Positions 1 through 9,231 of a DNA stretch of 21,948 nucleotides are shown in pieces. The stretch is taken from positions 743,454-765,401 of the forward strand of contig BJOX01000226.1 of NCBI GenBank assembly GCA_009731375.1, written 5' to 3'. The DNA comes from Paulinella micropora. Taxonomy: Eukaryota > Cercozoa > Imbricatea > Euglyphida. How positions within the stretch are numbered: position 1 is the first letter of the stretch; each line of letters starts with the position of its first letter. The notes beneath the pieces are model-generated. The model was not told where the DNA came from, did no database searches, and saw only the letters and a list, made by a program, of their open reading frames with translations. Position numbers and translations under genes: made by a program.

Positions 1-260
1 TGGGTGGGGTTTCGAGGCAGCTCTAGCAACCGCGCTTGGTGTATGCACTTGCACATTCGGTGACGTCTTGCAAGAGGTTGCTGGGACTGCGGAATAACCT
101 CGGCTTAGTGCAGTCTTGCCCTCAGGAGCTCCATCGGTGGCCCCGATCATCAGGCGAGAGACTGACACGGGGGGGTGGAGGACCTCGAACAAGGGTATTG
201 GAGGCTTATGTCCGTTGAGGATATGCCACTTAGCTGCATCAGTACGCCTCAGATATAGTA

Positions 261-262
<2 letters not shown>

Positions 263-320
<58 letters not shown>
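263..320. repeat. (ATT)n microsatellite
   Basis: Near-perfect ATT trinucleotide run that ends directly at the start of the tRNA-like SINE head. It may be the tail of an older SINE copy into which the next one inserted, because the same SINE itself ends in an ATT tail. That is an inference; the run itself is plain in the sequence. Confidence 0.95.
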
Positions 321-597
321 GTGGCACCGCGATAGCCCAGTGGTTAAGGTCTACCATCTGGGACCTGTCGCCAGTTCGATTCCCGTCGGTGCCGGTATTT
401 TCAAAGGATATTTTCTTTGAAAGTATTGGTCTGTCTGGAAGGCTTGGAGCTGCCTTGCGGGGGTGTCAGTAGAGCCTATCGTCAAATCTTCGTGCTCCCC
501 TCACGGGTGAGACGATGGAGGCACATGTGCAGAAATGCATTCGCCATTGACTGAGAAGCACTATTGTTATTATTATTATTATTATTATCATTATTGT

Positions 598-599
<2 letters not shown>
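321..599 (+). mobile_element. tRNA-derived SINE with (ATT)n tail
   Basis: A tRNA-like head lies at 323-393. The acceptor arms GGCACCG (323-329) and CGGTGCC (387-393) are perfectly complementary. An A-box-like TAGCCCAGTGG (333-343) and a B-box-like GTTCGATTC (374-382) form an internal RNA polymerase III promoter. The T-stem has mismatches and the anticodon arm would have an oversized loop, so this is not a working tRNA. About 170 bases of tRNA-unrelated body follow, then an ATT-rich tail (about 562-597). Head, body and short simple-repeat tail is the standard SINE layout. No coding capacity is expected; mobilisation would depend on a LINE elsewhere. Target-site duplications could not be defined because both flanks are simple repeats. 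Confidence 0.75.
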
Positions 600-630
<31 letters not shown>

Positions 631-637
631 TAGTAGC
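598..637. repeat. (TAG)n microsatellite
   Basis: TAG/GTA trinucleotide run with one GTG interruption, directly after the ATT tail of the SINE. It is probably a drifted extension of that tail. Confidence 0.9.
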
Positions 638-1661
638 ATGGTGGTAGTGACCCTTCAGCTTGATGATCTACACTGCAAGAACGATCTCAACTCCTCCTTG
701 TAGCCTCAAACCATCATATCTTCTTGAAGTCTGCTTCAGAAATGATAGAAGGGAAATAATCATAAACAGCATGATTTTGACAAAGATATGTAAACGCACA
801 TGATTCTACGTCGTATTCTGCTATGGTATTGGCCAGATCCTGATTGGCTCCCATGGCTACCCCCTCCAATCAGCGCAAGCAGTGTGCAAATGAACGAAAG
901 ATAGTGGTCAGCGCTTGGCCTCTTGTTTGTGTTCATATCTACTGGGTGCATGTAGGTCCTTAAGATCGGCTCGGCCAGTTTGATGAGCGAAGATGGTCGC
1001 TTTGTCAATGTGGTTCTCGAAATACTATCTCCCGCAGTGTGCAGCCTTCAAGCAAACAGACGCACTCAAATTGATTATTATGTAGGTGACCTTCTCCTAT
1101 TTGGTAAAAACGGTTGTGGATTTGAGAGGACTTGGCTTCGATGTCGTCCTCGTGTCCTCGGTAGTTTTTTTTGCTGCTTCTCTTTTCTTGTGGTAGCAGT
1201 TGCCTTTTAGGGGGCCGTCTCGCTGGGGTGCAGGAAACTAGGCATCGCAAGGTGGCCTGTTGTTGTTGGACAGGCAGTGCTGCTGTTGTTGGACAGGAAG
1301 TGCTGCTGTTGCAGGCCCAGCACCATGTCCGGCAAGCAAGCCGCCGCCGCAGTTGGGTCCCCTTGCCCAGTCATGCACTCCAACCACATGTCCCGCTGTG
1401 CAGCCAAAGCGATCTGATGCGCTTATATGAAGATTTCTTCGGCTTCTTCGGTCAACCAGTCGCCCAAGTAAGTTTCCTGACTGTATGCTCGGATATATGA
1501 ACAAAGCCTTGCGTCTTTGCTCTTGTAGATCCTCCTAACAATGGGTGACGTGGGAAGAAAACACCATTGCATAAATGTTCAACAAACGTTTAGGGAACTC
1601 CTACGGTTTTAAAAAGGAAATAAATTTGAATTTCTGTTTATTTACCTTTTGGAATGTCAGT
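638..1661. other. no supported gene
   Basis: Mixed-composition sequence with only short open frames that lack recognisable domains and consistent splice sites. A 23-bp tandem duplication (units built on GGACAGG and GTGCTGCTGTTG) lies at about 1267-1312. I see no RNA gene or promoter signature here. Confidence 0.6.
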
Positions 1662-1772
1662 ATGGAAGTTGTCCCGATCGTCAACGAAAACGATACTGTT
1701 GCCGTGGAAGAACTGAAGTCAGTTGCTTGCTTATGGGCCGAAATTTCTCCAGTGACGGCTGCTTTTGTAAAG
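1662..1772 (+). CDS. possible first exon, unknown protein
   Basis: An ATG at 1662 opens 37 codons, beginning MEVVPIVNENDTV, and ends at AAG followed by GT at 1773. The in-frame stop comes just after, as expected if 1773 is a splice donor. The peptide has a balanced composition and is mildly acidic. The next plus-strand candidate exon (2649) is in a different phase, so at least one further exon would be needed to join them. No family is recognised. The evidence is only an open frame, a start codon and a weak donor. Confidence 0.2.
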
Positions 1773-2648
1773 GTTTGGTGACAATGACACGCTGAGCGCC
1801 AGAGTTGCCAGCCTGATAGACGTAAGTAATAGAGGCACGCAGCCCTAGTTGTGTGACAAACTCTTGTTGGATAGGCTGACTGGCTTATTCTCATGACGGA
1901 CGTGGACGGGCTATACACCAAAAATCCCAAGGAACCGGTTTACTTCCCATGCTCCTCTCCAGCCGAAAGGCTGAATCTCTTGCTCTTGCAAACCATGCAC
2001 GTCTCCTTGCATCGCAGGGTGCCGAGAAGATCCCATTTGTGGAATGCCTTGATAAACTCGAGGTTGTGTTGACGTCTTTGGGCTTTTCTGCCAATGCTGG
2101 GCTCTATGCAGGCAGATGTCGGGGGTGCAGGCAGTGGCTGGGGCACGGGTGGCATGTTCACTAAAATCCAAGCGGCCCGCATCGCGTCCAGCGCAGGTCC
2201 GGTCAGGTGTGCATATGGCCTGTGGACCCGCGCTGACTGCTGCAGGAGTGCGCACCGTAGTCACACTGGCCTCCAGGCCACAAGACATCCTGAGTAATCA
2301 TTCCTTAATTCTGCTCACTACTGTAGCTCGTTGTGAAGTGGTATTGATTTACCATCAATCTTACAATAGTGTTCGTACAATAAGATGCAAATTATACAAT
2401 CAAGTGGAAGAAAATCCCTGCCAATTGGAAATCTGCTTTTACAGTAGCGCTTATGTGTCCTTGAAGCGCCTTTATCCTTGATTTCATGTATAAAGCTTTG
2501 TAATATGTGTTTTCTTCTGTGTTCCGGGATGCACTCACCGATTCGCTTGGATCTTCTGTGTGCAGCACTTCTTGAGAAACCTGATTCTCATAGCGTTGGT
2601 CTCTTTTTTCTGCTTTCCTCCTAACCTGTAACGCGGCTTGATTTTCAG

Positions 2649-3654
2649 GCACAACTTTTGCAGCTGTCAAAAAGCCACTCAAATTTGAGAAGCGGTTCTT
2701 TCCACGCAACTCTGACAACCCTTGTACCAGCAAATTTGGGATAGGTGGCTCGTACATGCTGCGACTCCGAGCGGGGCTTTGTTTTTGGGTAAAAATAAAG
2801 ATATGAATGTTAGAGACGGTTGCTTGACTGCAGATGAGGGTGCTGTAAAGGCGTTAAAGAACACGTCAGCTCCTCTTTATCCTGTTGGTCGGCATAAAAG
2901 CTATGATGGTGCCATGTCTCATCTGTGTTGTCTTGTTCCAGGTGTGACGCAGGTTATGGGCGATTTTTTTGTAAGTCTTACGGCCACGTCTGTACTTCTA
3001 TGCAAGCATTTTCACTTCTTTAAGGCACAATCAATAGTCATAGTAGCAGGTGCGGACAAAAAGGTAAGCCGTCTTATCGTAGCAGGATAGTGATTGTCTA
3101 AGGGCATTGTGGGATGTTTACCATTAGGAGATAGCCAGAGGTCTCATTAATTTTTCATCTGCGGAAGCCAAGGCTTTATTGGTAAATTTTCTCTAGTTTC
3201 CTTTCCTTCGTTTATGCTTTTAAAATGTTGTATCATTAGGGAAAGAAATCTCACGATTTCGAGACGATTTTGGTGCTTGCTTGTTGAAAGCTGCTATTCG
3301 ATGAAATGCGGTGATTGCCTGTCATAGGGATATGTCCCTAATGCAGATTGTCTCATTTACAAGTATTTTTTTTTGTTTTTGTTTTTGTTTCTTTTGTGTA
3401 TTGACAAGAGCAAATCGTGTAGGGAAAATTTGTTACTGACTGGGACCTCTGAGAAGGCCGTCACAGAAGAATTCTCTTTGCCTGTGCGGAACCAGGGATC
3501 GTTAGAGGCAAAGCTGCAAAATCAACTTGGACCATATGACCGAACCGCGTCTCACTTGGGAGGACAGAAGTCAAAGAAATTGCACAAATCTAGCCCTCAA
3601 TTGACAAGTGAAGACAACGAAAGCGCCACAAATAAGGTATTATCAACAAGACAG
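2649..3654 (+). CDS. candidate spliced gene fragment, unknown protein
   Basis: Three open segments can be joined with matching phases. Exon 2649-2744 follows a TTTTCAG acceptor and contains KFEKRFFPRNSDNPC. Exon 2834-2970 follows a CTGCAG acceptor, contains GRHKSYDGAMSHLCC, and ends at a strong GTAAGT donor (2971). Exon 3409 to 3636 or 3654 follows a T-rich tract and an AAG acceptor, contains a lysine- and serine-rich segment, and ends before GTATTA or GTAACC. The introns would be 89 and 438 bases. Without the last splice the frame runs on to a stop at 3759. Neither the first nor the last exon of the gene is identified, and no family is recognised. The phase agreement is suggestive but could be chance. 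Confidence 0.28.
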
Positions 3655-3759
3655 GTAACCTTGCAACGTCGCAAGGACATTTTAAGAGGTTTTATTGCGT
3701 TGGTTGGCTTCTGTATGATTGGGAGGCTTGCGACACGAAGCTCAACAGCTGCCTCATAG

Positions 3760-4442
3760 CTACCACACAATTATCATTGTATATTGACTGGTTTCTCTTT
3801 TAGTTATTAGCACTTTTCATCTGTCACAATTTCCCGTTTGTTTATCAGATTAGTTGGTCAAGGCTAGATACAGCTTTCAATTGTGACTGTCTGAGCTGCC
3901 AGAGTAGGTAGAGTCTGTAACAGAGTCGACATCACTGGGCAGGGAGTTAGCAAATCACATTTGTGTAGTGAACGGTCGTACAGTGCAGAACCTTGTTAGA
4001 CAAAAAAAATTACTGTTTACTGTACATCATCTACCAGTAGATGATTAACTTAATAACACCTGTTATACTGTAATAGAGAAATCTTTATATTTTTGACTAG
4101 GCGACAATGAAATCAATTTAACCATAGACTTCACTCAATATTCACTACGGTAGTTACTAAGTAGCTTGTAGATTGTAATTAGTGACCAATGGAATCATTC
4201 CACGGTGACGGTCTGAGCATGTGACAGTCCCTGACGAGTCAGGTGGACAGTTGGTTGCACAGGGTAGGACAGAGAGCACTTGTAGATTGAGAGCTAGAGC
4301 CAGACTGCTTTGGTGGGTAAGGTTGATCATAATCAGGCATCGAGAAAGGTGTAAACAGGTCACATTTAATAGACCTTACCACACCTTTTAACACTGCGGT
4401 TTGCCGGGTAACTCCGTAAGAAGTCTTCCCATAAGTCGCAAC

Positions 4443-4479
<37 letters not shown>

Positions 4480-4482
4480 CCA
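3760..4482. other. no supported gene; poly(T) tract at right end
   Basis: No coding signal is seen. A perfect 8-bp inverted repeat with a 4-base loop lies at 4026-4045 (ATCATCTA, CCAG, TAGATGAT). A T homopolymer occupies 4448-4479 and runs into the assembly gap. Confidence 0.6.
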
Positions 4483-4492
4483 NNNNNNNNNN
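4483..4492. other. assembly gap (10 N)
   Basis: Ten N characters follow a 32-base T run. The round number suggests a nominal gap, so the true distance and even the adjacency of the flanks are uncertain. Confidence 0.98.
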
Positions 4493-5000
4493 ACTCAGGA
4501 CGTTCAAGTTCTATTTTTTATGTTAAATTTAATATTAAGGGTCAGATTAAGAATTAGCATGCAAAATAAGGATTAATTACCGTTTAATATTCGAATTTCA
4601 AATTTTTTGAAATTTAAATAATTTAAATCTGAATCCAGGGAATTTTGAAACTTAATATTAATAGTTTGTGAAAGTTAAGTCACTAGCCTGTCCTCGTGAT
4701 TTTAGCGAGCTTGTATTGATATTATAATAATATCAAGTTAACTTAAACTTCAATCTCAGTGCCTTCGCGTGGCGATCCTGAATCAGACTATTGAGACTAA
4801 TTAAATTATTCCGACCCAGTATTAATAATATTATCAATTCAAACATTGAAAATACTGAAATAAATCTATTTATTTATGAAAAACTTAGTTAATACAGTAA
4901 ATAAGTTCGCAATGAAGTTGACAACCCAAACTAGTCTATATTTTCCAATCCGACGCGACAGCGCACAAGTTGCAAGTGAATTATCGTTCAAGTAATACTA
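4493..5000. other. AT-rich stretch, 3' flank of the minus-strand gene
   Basis: Strongly AT-rich sequence with many short inverted A/T motifs and no long open frame. Its right part is the 3' untranslated flank of the minus-strand gene that stops at 5001. The base composition differs clearly from the sequence left of the N gap. Confidence 0.6.
4869..4874 (-). promoter_or_regulatory. candidate poly(A) signal AATAAA
   Basis: TTTATT on the plus strand reads AATAAA on the minus strand, about 130 bases downstream of the stop codon at 5001-5003. Position and orientation fit 3' end formation of the minus-strand gene. AATAAA is common by chance in DNA this AT-rich. Confidence 0.4.
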
Positions 5001-7016
5001 TCATTCCGACTCAGATTCCTCCTCCAGCATATCCGACTCAGATTCCTCCTCCAGCTTATGAAGAAGGTCGCTGGCATCATGTGGCTTCAAGACGCCGCCG
5101 CAGTTGTTGCCGTTGCCATCAACTTGAACTTGTAGGTCAAACGAATCCACCAACACTTCGAATGCGTCGACTTGTACTTCGAACGGTTCGTACCGAGGAT
5201 CAGTAGCGCCTTCTTCTCCCAGAAGCTCTAGCGGAAGATTAGCCCCGTTGCGTCGACCTCGATATTGGCGTCTCAAGACATAAGATGGTGCGAACGATCT
5301 TTTGACGAATTCTTCATTGGTCATGGACTTTGGCACAGATTGCAAGTCTGTTATTCCATAGATGTGGACGACGATCTTGGATCTAGTTGCAACTTGTTTT
5401 GGATCAGAGTGAACTAAAACTTCCACCGTCTTGCCCAGGTATGCTGGCAGCGTCCAGTTAGGATATGCAGACATATTCAAAGCTAACATGAAGCCAAGCG
5501 CTGGCATGTCCCTCTCTTGCAAGAAGAAGTTGGTGTGCTTTAGCTTTGTTGGGTTCTCCATCAAATTCCTCAACATGAGGTGTTCATCGAAAGGAAAGAA
5601 GGGGCCAGGTGCAATTGCGGGTCGACTATAGCTATCCTCTGAATCATGATCAAATTGAGGTTTCTTCTTGACCACCACCACTGCTGCCGGTCGAGAATCC
5701 GTGTGGTCTGTCTCCTTCTTGATGAGAGCGTGCGTTTGTTGAGTTACAGTTGTGGTTTCAGAATCTCCCTTTTCCATCTTGCTGGAACGCGACTGAGTCT
5801 CCTTTTTGATGACAGCCACCGGCTGAGTCTCCTTCTTTTCTTTCTTGCCATTGCCAGAGCGCGATGCAAGGACGTGATAACGTTCTTCATTCTCATCCTC
5901 TGAGAATCCCCAAGTACACTGGCTGTCGGAGTCCGAATCCACCCAGATCACCGTGCGCTTCTTGACCTGGTCCACGGCTGAAGTCGTGGGAGTCTTGGAT
6001 GGTGCTGCTGGCTGCTGCATCATAGCTTTTTGCTTCTTGGTGGGCGTCTGCAGATCGCAATCATCACTTGCTTGGTTGGTGAGCATAGTGTAGGCAGCCA
6101 ATGGTTGTAGCAAGTCCGGTACGTCTGGGTGGTCCAGGTGCTGCTTGCGACGTTTGCCAAGTTGCGAAATAGATCGTGCTCGGTTGGGCGATAACTTGGG
6201 TGATAACATCAGATCCTCATAAAGGCTCTGGTAGCTCTTGTCGACGGTTGCCTCTTGGTTGGGAGCTCTGAACTTGTCGACCAATGTTTGTAGCTCGAGT
6301 CCTTCCAGTTTGAAGCGTTGGTGTCCTTGTTGATCAAGCTCTGCCCGTCTGGCCTTCGCAGCTGAAGTGAACAACTCCCTCCCTTCCTTGTCGTTGACGA
6401 CGAGTTTGGAGTGGTCGCCGCGCCAGGCAGACTCAACGTTCTCTTCTCCCACCTTGAGATGTAAAAACTGTTGCACTTTCTCCTTCATGGCGGCACTGTA
6501 GCGTACAGGATCAGCACGGGACAAGATTTCGCGTTTCTTGCTCTCCCTTTCTTCCGCCTTTTCCAGTTGTAGCTTGTCCACGAAGACAACCCAGTGGTCT
6601 TGAAACAGGTTGCAATCGTTCTCAACCTTCAGCCATGCGGTGTACACGTTCCCGCGAGCATCTTTTTCCTCTTTACTGACACAGTGAATTGTAGTTTTTG
6701 TCTGCAACATACAAGGCAACAAATATACATTAGAAGTCGAAGGACAATAACACAAGAAAACGCTGCACTGCTAGAAAGTTAGTGGTGCATACCTTGGGAT
6801 CAGTATAGATATGAGGGCCTCCTCTTCCTGCTTTACCAGCTTTCAGAACAGTCTCCAACATTTCTTTCTTTTTGAACAAGTTCTTGCGGCCAGTCTGGAT
6901 CTTGCGCTCGATGCAGTATAGCTCGTCACGTAACTTTCCAGTAGACATGCCAGATTTCCTCAGGAGCTCCACACGCGACTGGGTGGGAAGTTGATCTTTC
7001 ACTTGTGTGTCATTCG
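5001..7016 (-). CDS. spliced gene for unrecognised acidic/lysine-rich protein, 5' incomplete
   Basis: Two exons are well supported. The upstream exon is 7016-6793, entered through a TTTTTGCAG acceptor and ending at AAG before GTATGC. The second exon is 6701-5001, entered after a TTGCAG acceptor. The 91-base intron (6792-6702) is phase 0 on both sides, so the frame continues. The acceptor at 7017 shows that at least one more 5' exon exists; I could not locate it. At least about 640 residues are encoded. The N-terminal part is lysine- and glutamate-rich and probably coiled coil. The middle holds low-complexity acidic and basic stretches such as WVDSDSDS and repeated KKETQ segments that look disordered. 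A more ordered C-terminal section follows (around FFPFDEHLMLRNLMENP and VVHIYGITDL). The protein ends in two acidic LEEESES repeats. I do not recognise a domain. Charge pattern suggests a nuclear protein, but that is a guess. Confidence 0.75.
5005..5056. repeat. 27-bp tandem duplication at the C-terminus of the gene
   Basis: Two copies of a 27-bp unit (TCCGACTCAGATTCCTCCTC plus 7 bases) encode the repeated acidic LEEESES tail of the minus-strand protein. The unit length is a multiple of three, so the duplication preserves the frame. Confidence 0.85.
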
Positions 7017-7478
7017 CTGCAAAAACAAAAAAGGTCATGTTGGGGTGAGATTGTGCACATAAAGACGGGCTCAGAAACAGTTTCTTTTAGTCTGTTTTTG
7101 CGGCTACCTGGCAACAACCGTATCCGTTTCCCACGGAACGGTGACCGTTACGTAAGACATTTCAGCAATTCTTGATATAAAAAAGGCAAAAAGCAAAAAT
7201 AAAACAGGCCAAATGCAAAAGGGAAAGGAAGGGCAGCTGCAGAGGTTAGATACCCATATCTTGGAGCTTTTTACAGCCCAGTTTCATCTTTCACTTTGCG
7301 TACGAAAGCATGAGCTGCACAGATATCCGCAACGGTAACCTTCTCTTGAGCGCTTTCCTTGTAAGAGAAAGACAGAGTTTTGAAGGGAGCACGGCTTGCT
7401 GATCAACATGGTTCCATAAAATTAGACATCTAGCTGTTGACATAACATTGGGTCCCATTAGTGTGGTCTGAAATCTCT
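7017..7478. other. no supported gene; intron or 5' flank of the minus-strand gene
   Basis: Sequence upstream (on the minus strand) of the acceptor at 7017. Short open frames exist but none has a start, splice sites and composition that convince. It probably contains the 5' intron and promoter of the minus-strand gene and separates it from the divergent transposase. Confidence 0.45.
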
Positions 7479-7614
7479 CTTTTCCTTTTTTGGGGAACTT
7501 CAATGGCTTGGAGGGAAAGCAGGTTAGGAGGGAAGCCACTAATTTCCTTGAAAAAAAGTACTTTTCCTTTCCCTGGTAACTTCAATGGCCTGGAGGGAAA
7601 GCAGGTTTGGAGGC
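7479..7614. repeat. imperfect direct repeat, 82-bp period
   Basis: Two copies, 7479-7533 and 7561-7614, share CTTTTCC and then AACTTCAATGG.CTGGAGGG and AAAGCAGGTT, with a few substitutions. They lie just upstream of the transposase start, so they could be sub-terminal repeats of that transposon or an unrelated local duplication. Confidence 0.8.
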
Positions 7615-7687
7615 AAATGTATCCGTTTTATGAGTTGCCTTCGCTGAAAGCCTTTCAAGGAGCTCGCCTTTACCAACACCAGTAGCT

Positions 7688-9212
7688 ATGCAAGATCCGC
7701 CCTGCCTTTCCCAAGCTGTCCCTGGCAGCACGCGAGATGAAAAGGATGCGGACTGGATGCGTCTGCTCATCATGCGGGAGGCCAGGACTAATGGAGCAGC
7801 TGCGGCCTGCAAGAAATACGTACGCCAGTTGGTTGGCTTGTTTGTTTGTTTTTGTTTGCTTGTTTGCTTCTTCAACCACAACAACAAACACCACCCGGTA
7901 CCACCGCAACCACAACAACAAGTTGCTTAACTGTAATAGGGAGTGCCATATTGGAAAGCCCGGTATCTTGAAATGAAATCCTTTGGTGCTCATCCCAATA
8001 AGCATGGCGGGAGACGTTATTCCACCTTGACTCCCGCAGCACAGCTTCTGCTCGAATGGTCTGCCTTCATTATTTGGTCGGAAGCTCCACGGAATGGAGA
8101 TTACCAAGTTATGCAGATGCTGAAGGAATATTTGGGTTGGGATTGGGTAATTTACTTTCCGCACACAAAGTCATTGTCATTGATAATATTCCTGTTCTTA
8201 GATGGCAATCTTACATATATAATATAAATTTTATTTCTTTGTTTGCTGCAGATGGAAGGAGGCCCCGATGGTTCGGCACGGACGCGAGTGCACCGCATAC
8301 GCAAGAACGTTCTAAAGTTTACTGACAAAAAGGCATCTGTAACCAATCCTAAAAAGTACACCATTGGAAACATTTTGAAAATGTATCAATATTTGGATTG
8401 GGTACCGACTATTCCTCTGGTCCATCTGCTTTTCATGGATGAAGTCCATCTCAGAGACAGAGGTCACATTTTCAATCTCATAGCTATCCAAACTCTAATG
8501 AATATTGTTTCCTTGCTTTACATATATGTATACATATAATATGTGCTTCGTTTGATGTTTCTACTATCCTTTTGGTTTGGTGTTGCAGATCTCTACGGAG
8601 TACAAGGATGCAAGTCCTATCCTGGACAGCGCGTGGTTCTTCAGCAGGATTTGGGGACGGACTCAGAGACCGCCTTTAGTGGAACGCTCATCACAAGCCT
8701 TCGTCATCCAAATGGTGCAGCGTTGGTTTCCCTTCGGGAAGGAACCAATTCAGCTCTGGATTGGCAGGATACCGTCATGGCTGCATACGAAGCAGGAATG
8801 TTCGTTCGTGGGGACAAGCTAATCTTGGACAACGCAAGGGTTCACACCGCGCGAGATGTTGTAGAACCGCTGAAAGTGCTACTGGCAGGTATCTTTGCTA
8901 CCCTTTACATACATACATACACACATACATACATACATACATACATGCATGCATACATACATACGTATACATACATACATGCATACATACATGCATATAT
9001 ATACATACATACATATACATACATATATATATACATACATACATACATACATACATACATACACATATATAATAATATGCATGCATACATACATACATAC
9101 ATACATGCAGGCGTAGGAGTGGAGCTGGTGTTTCTCCCTGCGTATAGCCCCGAATTCAACCCATGTGAGCTAGCCTTTGGAATGGTGAAATCTTTCATGA
9201 AAAAGCATCGAG
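7688..9212 (+). pseudogene. Tc1/IS630-like (DDE_3) transposase, spliced, 3' end lost
   Basis: Cut-and-paste transposase of the Tc1/mariner-IS630 type. Five exons join in frame: 7688-7819, 7940-8146, 8252-8462, 8589-8888 and 9111-9212. The introns are GT-AG, 105 to 222 bases long, with phases 0, 0, 1 and 1. About 317 residues result. The N-terminal part has a helix-turn-helix-like segment after HGGRRYSTLTPAAQ. The catalytic triad is visible: Asp in FMDEVHLRDR (8438), Asp in LILDNARVH (8828) and Glu in SPEFNPCELAFG (9167). After splicing, 38 residues separate the last two (DD38E). The final exon ends at AAGCATCGAG before GTATGT (9213). The C-terminal exon normally found after this point is missing; the intron runs into the satellite and then the GC-rich block. 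The 44-codon first exon is the least certain part. No terminal inverted repeats were located. Confidence 0.85.
8906..9107. repeat. (CATA)n microsatellite inside a transposase intron
   Basis: CATA/TACA tetranucleotide repeat with GCATGCAT and ATATATA interruptions. It makes up most of the fourth intron (8889-9110). The repeat is stop-free in the plus frame of the flanking exons, which makes the intron look coding. Confidence 0.95.
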
Positions 9213-9231
9213 GTATGTACATGCAAACATA

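Noticed and set aside
323-393. Functional tRNA gene
   Set aside because: The acceptor stem and boxes are good, but the T-stem is mismatched and the anticodon arm is not canonical. The SINE body and tail explain it better.
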